DNA from: an uncultured Porphyromonadaceae bacterium
GTDB taxonomy: Bacteria > Bacteroidota > Bacteroidia > Bacteroidales > Muribaculaceae
NCBI GenBank assembly: GCA_947649495.1
Contig: CANSRU010000004.1
Span: 62,001 to 126,000, forward strand
Length of the DNA: 64,000 bases
Direction of reading: 5' to 3'
The position numbers were made by a program, and so were the translations under genes. How positions within the stretch are numbered: the stretch's first letter is position 1; each line of letters opens with the position of its first letter. Positions 22,529-32,589 of this stretch are shown here, in pieces. The notes beneath the pieces were generated by a model. The model saw only the letters and a list, made by a program, of their open reading frames with translations, ran no database searches and had not been told where the DNA came from.

Positions 22529-25002
22529 TGCTGTATGCCGAAGTGATATTACCATTGCCGCTGTCGGTGACGTTCACCTACGGTGTGCCGAGGGAGATGA
22601 GCGCGGCGGTAAAGCCCGGTCATCGTGTGCTTGTGCAGTTCGGTGCCAAAAAATTCTATACCGCAATCGTGGAGTCGCTTACTAACGAGGCTCCCAAGGG
22701 CTATGAGGTCAAGGATATAGTGATGGCGCTTGATGAGCAGCCCATTTTGCGCCGCCCACAGATGCAACTGTGGCAATGGGTGGCTGAATACTATCTATGT
22801 TCGGTGGGCGATGTGTTCAAAGCTGCTGTTCCTGCAGGGCTAAAGGTTGAAAGCGAGACATTCATTGAACGTAATCCCGACTATGAGGAGCCGCTCGACT
22901 CACGCCTGAGCGAACGGGAAGTGGTGATAATGCAGACTCTTGACCATGCCGACAAAAAGATGACGGTGGCAGCGATAGAAAAAGCTACCGGATTCACTAA
23001 TGTCAGTGCCACCGCAGCCAAGATGCTTGAGAAGGGAGCCATAATCATATCTGAAAAACTTGTCGAACGTTACACTTCGCGCAAGGTTACTTATGTGGCT
23101 GTCACGGCGGAGCGTGGCGACAGCGATGCGCTACATGCTGCATTTGATAAGGTGAAAGGCGCGAGCAAGCAGGAGCGGGCGTTCATCACCCTATTGGAGC
23201 TCTCAGGCTATATGCGCCGCGATGCTCCGGTACGCGAGGTTACGCGTGAGGAATTGCTCGACCGTTCCGGTGTCTCAACGGCCATATTGCGTGCCATGGT
23301 TGAAAAGGGGTTGATAAAGATATACAGCAAGGAGGTCAACCGATTTATGCCACAGGAACTTCCCACCGGCGAGCTGCCTGTGTTGAGCGAAGCGCAATCC
23401 AGGGCTTTGGACGAGGTGCATCGTTCATGGATAGAGCACGATGTTACGTTGCTGCATGGTGTGACTTCAAGCGGAAAGACAGAACTTTACATCCATTTGA
23501 TAAATTTTGTGCTGCGTAATGGACGTCAGGCATTGTACCTCGTTCCTGAAATAGCACTCACCACCCAGCTCACCCGCAGGTTGCAGAGGGTGTTCGGCGA
23601 CAAAGTGGTGATATATCACTCCAAATTTTCCGACAACGACCGCGTGGACATCTACCGCCGTATACTTGGTTCACGTGAGCCTATGGTGGTGATTGGGGCA
23701 CGTTCGTCGGTATTCCTGCCGTTTGCCGACCTCGGACTGGTTATTGTGGACGAGGAGCATGAATCGAGTTACAAGCAGCAGGACCCCGCTCCACGTTATA
23801 ATGGCCGTGACACCGCCATGGTCCTCGCCCGGATGCATGGTGCAAAGACCCTGCTCGGCAGCGCTACACCGGCTGTCGACACATATTTCAAAGCGCTTAA
23901 TGGCAAGTATGGACTGGTATCTCTTACCCGCCGTTACTCCGGTGTGGAGTTACCATCGATAGAGATTGTTGATACCACCACCGCCCGCAAGCAGGGAGGC
24001 ATGAAGGGTGTGTTGGCACCACGTACGGTTTCGCTGGTGAAAGAGGCGATTTCCGACGGCGGCCAGGCCATATTGTTCCTCAACAGGCGCGGATATGCAC
24101 CGGTAGCGGTATGCAAGCAGTGTGCGTGGACTCCCAAATGCGAACATTGCGATGTCTCACTCACATATCATAAGCGCGTAGACCGGTTGGTATGTCACTA
24201 TTGTGGTGCGGTATATCCGCTCCCCACAGTATGTCCGGCCTGCAAAGAGCCGGCGATAGAAGTGTTCGGCTACGGAACCGAGCGTATGGAGGATGAGGTC
24301 GATGGTGCGTTTCCCGATGCGAAAACTCTTCGCATGGATCTTGATACCACCCGCAATAAAGATGGTTACGAGAATATAATAGGCGACTTTTCGTCGGGTA
24401 AGGCCGATATACTTGTTGGCACGCAGATGGTTACAAAAGGGTTGGATTTCGGCCGGGTGAAGGCTGTGGGGATAGTCAATGCCGATGCGTTGATAAATCA
24501 GCCTGATTTCCGTGCGTCGGAGCGTGCGTTCAACATGATGTCGCAGGTGGCGGGTCGTGCCGGCAGGCGCGACAGCCGTGGTGTGGTGGCTATACAGACC
24601 CGGCAGCCATCGCATCCGTTGATGGCCTACGTAATGGCGCATGACTATTCCGGATTTTATAATGAAGAGATCGAGGAACGGCGCAAATTCAACTATCCTC
24701 CATTTACCAGACTGATATATATTTATCTGAAACACCGCGACCCGCGGGCACTCGATGAACTGGCTGTGGCCTATGGGCGCAGGTTGCGTCAGCTTTTCGG
24801 CAACAGGGTGTTCGGTCCCGAGGAGCCACTTGTGGGGCGTGTGCAGACGCTTTATATCCGGAAACTTATGCTGAAAATCGAGGTTAATGCCTCTATGAGC
24901 AAGGTGAAAGATATAATGCGTGCCACTTACGAGGAGATGCACTCTTCGGGCATGCAGGCGGTGAAAGGGTCTATAGTCTACTACGATGTTGATCCATGCT
25001 GA
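22528..25002 (+). CDS. priA: Primosomal protein N', replication restart helicase
   Basis: The 824-residue DNA helicase restarts collapsed replication forks. It has an N-terminal 3'-DNA-binding domain (about 1-105), a Walker A motif (GVTSSGKTE, about 311-319), the DEEH box (about 410), and an inserted zinc-binding module with eight cysteines in CxxC-type pairs (CKQC, CEHC, CHYC, CPAC; about 530-575). Helicase motifs V/VI are also present (GTQMVTKGLDF; QVAGRAGRRD). Its length is slightly above E. coli PriA (732). It overlaps the NUDIX gene by one base and is followed after 34 bases by the TamB-like gene. Confidence 0.95.
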   Translation: MLYAEVILPLPLSVTFTYGVPREMSAAVKPGHRVLVQFGAKKFYTAIVESLTNEAPKGYEVKDIVMALDEQPILRRPQMQLWQWVAEYYLCSVGDVFKAAVPAGLKVESETFIERNPDYEEPLDSRLSEREVVIMQTLDHADKKMTVAAIEKATGFTNVSATAAKMLEKGAIIISEKLVERYTSRKVTYVAVTAERGDSDALHAAFDKVKGASKQERAFITLLELSGYMRRDAPVREVTREELLDRSGVSTAILRAMVEKGLIKIYSKEVNRFMPQELPTGELPVLSEAQSRALDEVHRSWIEHDVTLLHGVTSSGKTELYIHLINFVLRNGRQALYLVPEIALTTQLTRRLQRVFGDKVVIYHSKFSDNDRVDIYRRILGSREPMVVIGARSSVFLPFADLGLVIVDEEHESSYKQQDPAPRYNGRDTAMVLARMHGAKTLLGSATPAVDTYFKALNGKYGLVSLTRRYSGVELPSIEIVDTTTARKQGGMKGVLAPRTVSLVKEAISDGGQAILFLNRRGYAPVAVCKQCAWTPKCEHCDVSLTYHKRVDRLVCHYCGAVYPLPTVCPACKEPAIEVFGYGTERMEDEVDGAFPDAKTLRMDLDTTRNKDGYENIIGDFSSGKADILVGTQMVTKGLDFGRVKAVGIVNADALINQPDFRASERAFNMMSQVAGRAGRRDSRGVVAIQTRQPSHPLMAYVMAHDYSGFYNEEIEERRKFNYPPFTRLIYIYLKHRDPRALDELAVAYGRRLRQLFGNRVFGPEEPLVGRVQTLYIRKLMLKIEVNASMSKVKDIMRATYEEMHSSGMQAVKGSIVYYDVDPC

Positions 25003-25036
25003 AAAAGTCGTACACTTTTCGTAACTTCGCACTTTG

Positions 25037-28000
25037 ATGAAGAGGCTCTACAAGATACTCCGCACTGTGTTTGTGGTGGCGTTTATATTGGCGCTTGCCG
25101 TTCCTGCGTGTCTCTATGTGGCTCTTTCCATGCCATCGGTTCAGCGTGGGATATGCCGGGTGGCCGAGCATGAGCTTTCCAATCTTCTTGCAGTAGATGT
25201 GGACATAGACTATGTTTCCATCACTCCGTTCAACCGCGTTACCCTGCATGGCGTTACCGTAGGCGGAAATTCCGGCGATACGATAATGACGGTTAACCGT
25301 CTCGGAGCCGGGGTAAGCCTCGGAAACTTGCTGTTCCGTCACCGCATGGTGTTCACCTATGCCGAAGTCATAGGTCTCGATGCCCGTATATATCGTGATT
25401 CAATCGGTTCGCCGCTTAACATACAGCCTATAATAGATGCACTGTCGCCTAAGGACAAGACCAAACCACCCACAGCATTCGATTTCAGGGTGAACACTGT
25501 GGTGATACGTACCTCGTCGGTCAGTTACGATGTGCTTTCAGCTCCGGTGCTTGGACCGGGAGTGTTCGATAAGAACCATGTGCATATATCCCGTGTAAGG
25601 GCTGATGCGCAGCTCCCCGCTATGAGAAATGATGATTTTTCCATCCTTCTCAGGCGTCTGGCTTTCTATGAGCAATCGGGGTTCACGTTGAATGAGCTCA
25701 GCGGCAATTTCCATGTTTGCGATACAGCGTCTGTGATAAGCGGAATGCGTATAAGTTTGCCCGGCTCCGATTTACGGTTCGGTGATATTACCACAAAGTA
25801 CAAATCGTTGAAAACCATCGGAAAACAATTGGCCGACATGCCGTTCAGATTTGAAATAGCTTCAGAAAGTTATGTCACGCCGGCCGATATCGCGCCATTT
25901 GTCCCGGCACTGAAAAATGCCGGCATGCGTGTTGATGTCAATTTGTCGGCCGCGGGCAGTGTGGGTGATTTTGACGTGGATAACCTGAGTGTGAAATGTG
26001 GCGATGCCTTGTCGGTTGCAGCCAATGGAAGCATATCGCATGTTCTCAATCCCGACAGTCTTGAACTTGATTTTCCTGATATATCTGTGTCGGCCAACGG
26101 TGCCGGTGCGGCAGAGCTGGTTTCCGGTTTTGTGAGAATGTCTGAGCCGGTCAATGCCATGCTTGCAAATGCCGGTCAGGTTAAGGTGACAGCCGGTGCC
26201 ATGGGAAACTTGTCGAAGGGTAGTGTGACACTGGATTTGTCGAGCGATTGTGCCGATGCCGGGGTGGATGTCGCGTATGAGCTTGTGAAATCACGTACCA
26301 ACCGAGTACATATCGAAGGGAAGACCGGTATAGCAAAACTTAAAGGCGATGTTCTGTTTGCGCGGACCGGATTGGCCATGTCCGACATTACGGAACTTGA
26401 GGCCGAGGTGGATTTTTCGGGATATGTAGGCAGTGGCATCCCATCAGGCGATGCCGGTGTTCTCATCTCGCAGCTGGAATACCGCGGTCACCGCTATACC
26501 GATGTTACTGCCAGAATCGAGTCGGAATCGGATTTTGTCGATGTGGTTATGAATGTCGACAATCCCGGTGTGATGTTTGACGTGAATGCGCATGCCGATA
26601 TCGCCGGAGCCGTTAAAGGCATCGAGGCTGAGATTTCGGCCCGCGATGTTGACCTCGCTTTACTTGATGTGAAAGGGGCGCGGCCAGGGTATCTGCTCTC
26701 GGGCTATGTGGATGCAAATCTTGAAGGTTCGTGTCTTGATGATTTGACAGGCCACGTACACATACACGATCTGGATTATTCCGGACGTAATGCCGATGGA
26801 CTGAAAATAAATCTGGTAAGTGTGGAGTCCACCCGTCGCGATAGCGTGGCTACCCTGATGGTGGAGAGCGATATTGTGGACGGCGTGGTTATAGGTCGTT
26901 ACAGTCTCAGCAGTTTGCCGTCGGCTTGCAAGTCGATAGTGTCGGATGTCATGCCGCAGTTGCTCGGAGTGGAGCCGGTAGCCGATGCCGGAAAAAAAGT
27001 TCCTGAGAAAAAGGAGGTTAGCAATGAATTGCAGTTTGATTTCACGATAAAGGACAGCAGTCCGCTTGAGAATCTGGTCAAGATACCGGTGCGTGTGATA
27101 TATCCTGTTAAAATTACCGGGGGCATGAGCTCAGATGCTCGTGCAATGTCGGTGAATGTCGACGCACCGTTCCTCCAGCAGGGCAACCGTCTTATCGAGA
27201 ATACCTCCCTCTCGGCTATAGTGCGCGCACCGTTGTCAGACGGTATGCCCGGCGATGCGAATGTGGAATTTACCACCGTAATGCCGACAAAGAAAGGTGC
27301 GATGACACTTCTTCTGTCGGCCGTGGCCGATGGTGATGCCGTGGATTCGCGTTTGAAATGGAATGTCAACAGGGAGCGGGAGTTCAGTGGCGATATAAAT
27401 CTGTCGGCGCGTTTTGACCGTGACGAGCAGCATCGTCTGCTTACCGATATAGATGTTAATCCGGGTAAGATGGTGTTTAACGACACGGTGTGGAGTGTGT
27501 CGCCATCAGAAATTTCCATATACGGCAATGAGGCTGAAGTGAGAAATTTCAGAGTGGGGCGTCAGGGACAGTTTGTGACGATAGATGGCCGTGCATCTAA
27601 AGAACCGTCGGATACATTGACCTTGACTCTCGAGGATGTTAACCTCGACTATGTGTTTGAGACACTCGATGTGAGCAGTGCAATGTTTGGCGGTAACGCC
27701 ACCGGAGTGTTTTATGCCACAGACCTTTTCACCTCCTCGCCAAGAGCCATCACTCCCGGACTGTCCGTGCGTAACCTGACTTATAATTCAGCGTTGCTTG
27801 GCAATGCCAATATCCTGTCGGAATGGCGTCCTGAGACGAAAGCTGTGTGGCTTAACGCCGAGATACGGCAGGCCAACGGACGGAAATCGTATGTGGATGG
27901 CGAGATAAAGCCTATGGCCGATTCTCTGGATCTGAAGTTCGATGCCGATAAACTCAATGTGGGCTTCCTGCAATATTTTATGAGTGCGTTTGCCACAGAA

Positions 28001-29626
28001 GTCAGCGGACAGGCCACCGGCAAAGCGCGCCTGTGGGGCAGTTTCAAAAACATCGATATGACAGGCGATGTGCTTGCGGAGGATGTGCGCATTAAAATCG
28101 GGTTCACGAATACGGCCTACACCACCACCGATACTGTGCGGTTGCGACCCGGCAGAATTGATTTGTCGGATATAGTTCTGCACGATGAGTTTGGCAATAG
28201 CGCTAAACTGAACGGATACCTTACCCATAAGTATTTTAAGGATCCGGTGTTCAATTTTGCTGTGACGGATGCCCGCAATCTGCTGGTATATGATGTTAAG
28301 GAGGGGAGCGACAGCAAGTGGTTCGGCCATGTGTTCGGAAATGGCGGGGTAAACATATCCGGCCGTCCGGGCGTGGTGGATATAGGCGTGAATATGTCGA
28401 CAGCCCCCAACTCCTCGTTCTCGTTCGTACTGTCGGACGAGCTCAATGCCCAGGAGTATAACTTCCTTACATTCCGCGACCGCGACCGTGCGAAAAAGGA
28501 TTCCATCGCCGCCGCCACCGCGCCTCCGGTTATTGTGCGTGAGCTGAAGGCAAAGATGGCGGCGGGCAATGCAGCAACCGTAAAAAGCGACTACAGACTT
28601 AACATAGATGTGGATGTTACTCCGCAGGCACAGGTAAATCTGATAATGGACCCTGTGGGCGGCGACCGCATACGTGCTTACGGTAGAGGAAATATGCGTC
28701 TCACATACGAGTCGGCCAACGAGGATCTGAAGATGAACGGCACATACACCGTGGAACGTGGAAATTACAATTTCACCCTTCAGGAGATAATAATAAAGGA
28801 CTTTACCATAAAGGAGGGCAGCTCCATAGCTTTCCATGGCGATCCGTATGCAGCCGATCTTGATATAAAGGCGACCTATGCTGTGAATGCCAATCTCAGC
28901 GACCTTGACGAGTCGTTTCTTGCCGACAAGGATCTGAACCGCACTAATGTTCCTGTTCATGCCCTGCTTATAGTGACCGGCGACATGCGTAGCCCCGATA
29001 TCAGTTTCGACCTTGAGTTTCCTACACTGACGCAGGACACTTACCGCAAGGTGCGGAGCATTGTCAATACCGAGGATATGATGAACCGTCAGATTATTTA
29101 TCTTCTGGCATTGAACCGCTTCTATACGCCCGATTATATGACGGCTACCAAAGGAAACGAGCTTGTGTCTGTGGCATCATCAACAATATCGTCGCAACTC
29201 GGCAATATGCTCGGCCAGTTGAGCGACAACTGGAATATAGCGCCTAATTTCCGGAGCGATAAGGGCGATTTTTCGGATGTGGAGGTGGATCTGGCGTTGT
29301 CCAGCCATCTGTTGAATAACCGTCTGTTGCTGAACGGTAATTTCGGCTATCGCGACAAGACGTTGAACAACAACTCGTTCATAGGCGATTTCGATATAGA
29401 ATATCTCCTGAATAGAAGTGGCTCGATACGGCTGAAGGCCTACAACCGCTACAACGACCAGAATTTCTATGTCAAATCGGCTCTTACCACTCAGGGTGTG
29501 GGAATAGTGTTCAAGCGCGATTTCGACAGCGTTACATCGTGGTTGCGTCCGCTTCGCCGTAAATGGCGGCATAATGCCGAATCCGCGGATACAGTTCCGG
29601 CTGCGGGTGGGCAGACTGAGGATTGA
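25037..29626 (+). CDS. Giant TamB/AsmA-like inter-membrane protein
   Basis: The protein has about 1529 residues. I start it at ATG 25037, not the TTG three bases earlier. One N-terminal transmembrane helix (about 8-32) anchors it in the inner membrane. A very long periplasmic body of repeated beta strands follows, and the C-terminus is a DUF490/TamB domain (about 1180-1490; NGTYTVERGNYNFTLQE, FHGDPYAADLDIKATY, LNRFYTPDY). TamB-like proteins form a lipid-conducting groove spanning the periplasm and help phospholipid transport and outer membrane protein assembly. The size and the single helix fit. No tamA/BamA-type partner is adjacent. In Bacteroidetes it is usually annotated as translocation/assembly module TamB. 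Confidence 0.85.
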   Translation: MKRLYKILRTVFVVAFILALAVPACLYVALSMPSVQRGICRVAEHELSNLLAVDVDIDYVSITPFNRVTLHGVTVGGNSGDTIMTVNRLGAGVSLGNLLFRHRMVFTYAEVIGLDARIYRDSIGSPLNIQPIIDALSPKDKTKPPTAFDFRVNTVVIRTSSVSYDVLSAPVLGPGVFDKNHVHISRVRADAQLPAMRNDDFSILLRRLAFYEQSGFTLNELSGNFHVCDTASVISGMRISLPGSDLRFGDITTKYKSLKTIGKQLADMPFRFEIASESYVTPADIAPFVPALKNAGMRVDVNLSAAGSVGDFDVDNLSVKCGDALSVAANGSISHVLNPDSLELDFPDISVSANGAGAAELVSGFVRMSEPVNAMLANAGQVKVTAGAMGNLSKGSVTLDLSSDCADAGVDVAYELVKSRTNRVHIEGKTGIAKLKGDVLFARTGLAMSDITELEAEVDFSGYVGSGIPSGDAGVLISQLEYRGHRYTDVTARIESESDFVDVVMNVDNPGVMFDVNAHADIAGAVKGIEAEISARDVDLALLDVKGARPGYLLSGYVDANLEGSCLDDLTGHVHIHDLDYSGRNADGLKINLVSVESTRRDSVATLMVESDIVDGVVIGRYSLSSLPSACKSIVSDVMPQLLGVEPVADAGKKVPEKKEVSNELQFDFTIKDSSPLENLVKIPVRVIYPVKITGGMSSDARAMSVNVDAPFLQQGNRLIENTSLSAIVRAPLSDGMPGDANVEFTTVMPTKKGAMTLLLSAVADGDAVDSRLKWNVNREREFSGDINLSARFDRDEQHRLLTDIDVNPGKMVFNDTVWSVSPSEISIYGNEAEVRNFRVGRQGQFVTIDGRASKEPSDTLTLTLEDVNLDYVFETLDVSSAMFGGNATGVFYATDLFTSSPRAITPGLSVRNLTYNSALLGNANILSEWRPETKAVWLNAEIRQANGRKSYVDGEIKPMADSLDLKFDADKLNVGFLQYFMSAFATEVSGQATGKARLWGSFKNIDMTGDVLAEDVRIKIGFTNTAYTTTDTVRLRPGRIDLSDIVLHDEFGNSAKLNGYLTHKYFKDPVFNFAVTDARNLLVYDVKEGSDSKWFGHVFGNGGVNISGRPGVVDIGVNMSTAPNSSFSFVLSDELNAQEYNFLTFRDRDRAKKDSIAAATAPPVIVRELKAKMAAGNAATVKSDYRLNIDVDVTPQAQVNLIMDPVGGDRIRAYGRGNMRLTYESANEDLKMNGTYTVERGNYNFTLQEIIIKDFTIKEGSSIAFHGDPYAADLDIKATYAVNANLSDLDESFLADKDLNRTNVPVHALLIVTGDMRSPDISFDLEFPTLTQDTYRKVRSIVNTEDMMNRQIIYLLALNRFYTPDYMTATKGNELVSVASSTISSQLGNMLGQLSDNWNIAPNFRSDKGDFSDVEVDLALSSHLLNNRLLLNGNFGYRDKTLNNNSFIGDFDIEYLLNRSGSIRLKAYNRYNDQNFYVKSALTTQGVGIVFKRDFDSVTSWLRPLRRKWRHNAESADTVPAAGGQTED

Positions 29627-29643
29627 CATGCGCGACAATATAA

Positions 29644-29679
29644 AAATAAGGAGACCGTTTTTTGTCGGCCTCCTTATTT
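29644..29679. terminator. Bidirectional terminator between TamB-like gene and manA
   Basis: AAATAAGGAG (29644-29653) pairs with CTCCTTATTT (29670-29679), with an inner CCG/CGG. The A-rich and T-rich arms let it work on both strands between convergent genes. Confidence 0.75.
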
Positions 29680-29702
29680 ATATTATATAGGTATGAATTT
29701 TA

Positions 29703-30680
29703 TCAGTTGATGGCGTCAATAATCACACCGTTGCCTTGGAGTTTTATCTCTTTGGCCATAGCAGGGATGAGCACGCTCTCACCTTTGGCTATGCTCACTT
29801 CATTTCCACGGTCGTCGCTTACTTTCAGGGAGCCTTCTATGCAGGTGAATGTCGAGAATCCGCCATGGGTGGGATAGAATGTGCGCTCGCCGTCGGTGGT
29901 GATCCGGTATACACAGAAGTGGTCGCATTTCACAAGTTCCTGCACTCCGTCTATATCATAACCGGGCTTGGCTTTATAGTCGGGATATACGGTGTAGTCT
30001 ATGGCATCTTTAGCCAGATCCACATGAAGTTCGCGGGTTTTGCCGGTCTTGGCGTCAACGCGTCCGTAGTCGTATATGCGGTATGTTATGTCGGATGTTT
30101 CCTGTACCTCGACCAGAAGATTACCAGCGCCGATACCGTGTACACGACCTGCGGGGAGGAAATATACCTCGCCGGGATGTGATTCATGTTTGGCAACATA
30201 GTCGAGCAGCGAACTGTCAGCTCCTATCTCGGCATATTTTTTAGGGGTTAGTTCTTTTGAAAGTCCTGACAATATGGTAGCATTGGCATCAGTGTCAACA
30301 ATGTACCACATTTCGGTTTTTCCTAACGAATTGTGGCGCTTTCCGGCCAGTTCATCGTCGGGGTGCACCTGCAGCGACAGGTCGCCGGCGGCATCGATTA
30401 TCTTGATAAGCAGCGGGAACATAGTGCCGAATTTCTTGAAATTGGCCTCACCCACTAAATCTGCTCCATATTTCTCAATCATCTGAGTGAGTGTCAGACC
30501 GGCGTCAGGACCATTGGCCACTACCGATTCATTGCCCTTCACCCCGGATATTTCCCAGCTTTCACCGATTTTTTCCTGTTCGGTAACTATGCCCTTGAAC
30601 GGAGCTATTTTTTCGCCTCCCCATATCACGCTTTTCAGTATGGGGTTGAATTTCAATGGAGGAATGTTGTTGGACTGCAT
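29703..30680 (-). CDS. manA: Mannose-6-phosphate isomerase, class I
   Basis: The 325-residue zinc enzyme interconverts fructose-6-P and mannose-6-P, linking glycolysis to GDP-mannose/fucose synthesis. Cupin-fold signatures present are SLQVHPDDELAG (zinc ligands Gln and His), KTEMWYIVD (Glu ligand), PAGRVHGIGAGNLLVEVQ (second His) and the Arg in TYRIYDYGR. It is shorter than E. coli ManA (391), as is common in the Bacillus/Bacteroidetes subgroup. It has its own promoter and converges with the TamB-like gene. Confidence 0.93.
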   Translation of the reverse strand: MQSNNIPPLKFNPILKSVIWGGEKIAPFKGIVTEQEKIGESWEISGVKGNESVVANGPDAGLTLTQMIEKYGADLVGEANFKKFGTMFPLLIKIIDAAGDLSLQVHPDDELAGKRHNSLGKTEMWYIVDTDANATILSGLSKELTPKKYAEIGADSSLLDYVAKHESHPGEVYFLPAGRVHGIGAGNLLVEVQETSDITYRIYDYGRVDAKTGKTRELHVDLAKDAIDYTVYPDYKAKPGYDIDGVQELVKCDHFCVYRITTDGERTFYPTHGGFSTFTCIEGSLKVSDDRGNEVSIAKGESVLIPAMAKEIKLQGNGVIIDAIN

Positions 30681-30701
30681 ATTGTGTTATGGTTTGTTTG
30701 G

Positions 30702-30732
30702 CAAAAATAGTAATTAATTGTCAGCACGGCAA
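30702..30732 (-). promoter_or_regulatory. Promoter of manA
   Basis: On the minus strand: TTG (complement of 30730-30732), 20-base spacer, TATTTTTG (complement of 30702-30709), 21 bases before the start codon. Confidence 0.7.
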
Positions 30733-30765
30733 CATAATGGTGACAAAAGTGTACGCAAAAATAAT

Positions 30766-30805
30766 GTGGCCTGCCACAGGATTGAAATACCGTGTGGCAG
30801 GCCAC
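30766..30805 (-). terminator. Terminator of the phosphofructokinase gene
   Basis: A 13-bp perfect stem (GTGGCCTGCCACA, arms 30766-30778 and 30793-30805), followed on the minus strand by ATTATTTTTG. The -33 element of the manA promoter lies just beyond. Confidence 0.75.
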
Positions 30806-30843
30806 GTGCAAGCTATTGAGGTTGGAAATATTCTGCGTTACGC

Positions 30844-32490
30844 TTACTTGTCAAGATGTTCGTAAGCAAGGGTTTTGGTGGGCTGGTCGCACACCTCGGC
30901 CGGGCCGAAATATTGTATCGGGCCGGGGAATACGTAGGCGGTGTTCAGCGCCCAGTCGTCGCGTTTTGCGGCGAAGCGCAGGAACGGGGTGCCGTCGAGC
31001 TTCACAAGAGCTTTCTGTATCACCGGTTTCATTTCGCCGTGGCGGCGTTCCATGTTGAACATCATAGAGATTGGTATACCGCCTGCGAGCCACTGCACTG
31101 AGGGCTTGGTGAGGTTGCGGAGGCTTGAGATATAGCCTGTCACACCTGCGTTGATGAGGCATGCGGCGTTGTAACCGAGGGCGTAGCAATAGTCGGCGTC
31201 GAAGTTAGAGGGAGCTGCGCAGCGTCCTTCGTAACCGAAGAAGTGGTGCAGGGGAGAGAACTTGCCGGTGTATTTTCCTTCAGCCTTCATCTCGTTGAGA
31301 CGGTTGCCCACCATTTCGCTGAGGAGTTTTTCAGTCTCGATGAGCGATACCTGTACGTTGCCGTGGGGGTCGCGGTCAAGAGTGAGCTGGCGTGCAACAC
31401 CTTCGGGGAGTGAATCGTAGACAGTGGCGCTGTTCTGCGACAGATGTCCGAGTACGAACGCGCGCTGTTCGGCAGCGGTCATACCTGCGAATTCGGGTGT
31501 GTGGGCCAGAAGGTCGTTGAGTTCGGCAATGAGGTTTTTCATTGCGGGGATGAACTCAATGAGTCCTTCGGGGATGAGTACGGTACCGAAGTTGTTGCCT
31601 TGGGCGGCACGTTTGGCCACTATGTCGGCGATATAGTTCACCACGTCCTGAAGAGTCTGGTTCTTGGCTTCGACCTCTTCAGAGATTATGCAGACATTGG
31701 GCTGGGTCTGGAGTGCGCATTCAAGGGCGATGTGCGAAGCCGAACGACCCATAAGCTTGATGAAGTGCCAGTATTTCTTGGCCGAGAAGCAGTCGCGCTG
31801 AATGTTGCCGATGAGCTCGGAATAAACTTTGGTGGCGGTGTCGAAGCCGAACGATGCTTCAACCACTTCATTCTTGAGGTCGCCGTCGATGGTCTTGGGG
31901 CATCCGATTACCTGAACGCCGGCACCGATCTTCTTGTAATATTCGGCGAGCACGGCAGCATTGGTGTTGGAGTCGTCGCCACCTATTATCACGAGAGCCG
32001 AAATGTTGAGTTTCTTGAGTATCTCAAGACCTTTGTCGAACTGCTCCTGCTTTTCAAGTTTGGTACGTCCTGAACCGATAATGTCGAAGCCACCGGTGTT
32101 GCGGTATTCGTCGATTATATCGGAGGTGAGTTCCTTGTAATCGTGGTCAACGAGACCGCCGGGGCCCATGAGGAATCCATATAGACGGCTGTCCTTATTG
32201 ATTTTCTTGATACCGTCGAAAAGACCGCAGATCACATTGTGTCCGCCGGGAGCCTGACCGCCGGAAAGAATCACACCCACGTTGATGGGCTTTCCTACCA
32301 TGGGATTGGGGTTTTTCTCAAACCGCAGTTCGGGCAGACCGTAAGTGTTGGGGAAAAGTTTCTGAATCTCTTCCTGATCGGCTACTGACTGGGTGGGTTC
32401 GCCCTCTATTGCCATCACCGCTCCGGTAAGGGTGACGGGAAGTTTGGGTTGATAGGCCGCGCGGGCTATCTGCAAAGCGCTTTTCTTCAT
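30844..32490 (-). CDS. pfp: Pyrophosphate--fructose 6-phosphate 1-phosphotransferase
   Basis: The 548-residue protein belongs to the long PPi-dependent phosphofructokinases. It has the substrate loop [13 protein letters not shown] (about 77-89), the GGDDSNTNA motif (about 171-179, with the GGDDS form that disfavours ATP) and PKTIDGDL (about 199-206, catalytic Asp). It catalyses reversible phosphorylation of fructose-6-P with PPi, saving ATP in glycolysis. The length matches plant-type/Bacteroidetes PFP enzymes, not the 320-residue ATP-PFK. A hairpin terminator follows and manA is next in the same orientation with its own promoter. Confidence 0.93.
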   Translation of the reverse strand: MKKSALQIARAAYQPKLPVTLTGAVMAIEGEPTQSVADQEEIQKLFPNTYGLPELRFEKNPNPMVGKPINVGVILSGGQAPGGHNVICGLFDGIKKINKDSRLYGFLMGPGGLVDHDYKELTSDIIDEYRNTGGFDIIGSGRTKLEKQEQFDKGLEILKKLNISALVIIGGDDSNTNAAVLAEYYKKIGAGVQVIGCPKTIDGDLKNEVVEASFGFDTATKVYSELIGNIQRDCFSAKKYWHFIKLMGRSASHIALECALQTQPNVCIISEEVEAKNQTLQDVVNYIADIVAKRAAQGNNFGTVLIPEGLIEFIPAMKNLIAELNDLLAHTPEFAGMTAAEQRAFVLGHLSQNSATVYDSLPEGVARQLTLDRDPHGNVQVSLIETEKLLSEMVGNRLNEMKAEGKYTGKFSPLHHFFGYEGRCAAPSNFDADYCYALGYNAACLINAGVTGYISSLRNLTKPSVQWLAGGIPISMMFNMERRHGEMKPVIQKALVKLDGTPFLRFAAKRDDWALNTAYVFPGPIQYFGPAEVCDQPTKTLAYEHLDK

Positions 32491-32589
32491 GTATGTTAAT
32501 TGTTTAATGATTTGTTTATTATAATTCGATATGCAAATTTCGTAATTATTTTTGGTATTGACAATCGGTTTACCGCTAAAATGCCGCCA

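Noticed and set aside
27788-28960. Minus-strand frame of 390 codons inside the TamB-like gene
   Set aside because: The plus-strand frame has a continuous beta-strand pattern and the DUF490 end; the antisense frame has no recognisable feature.
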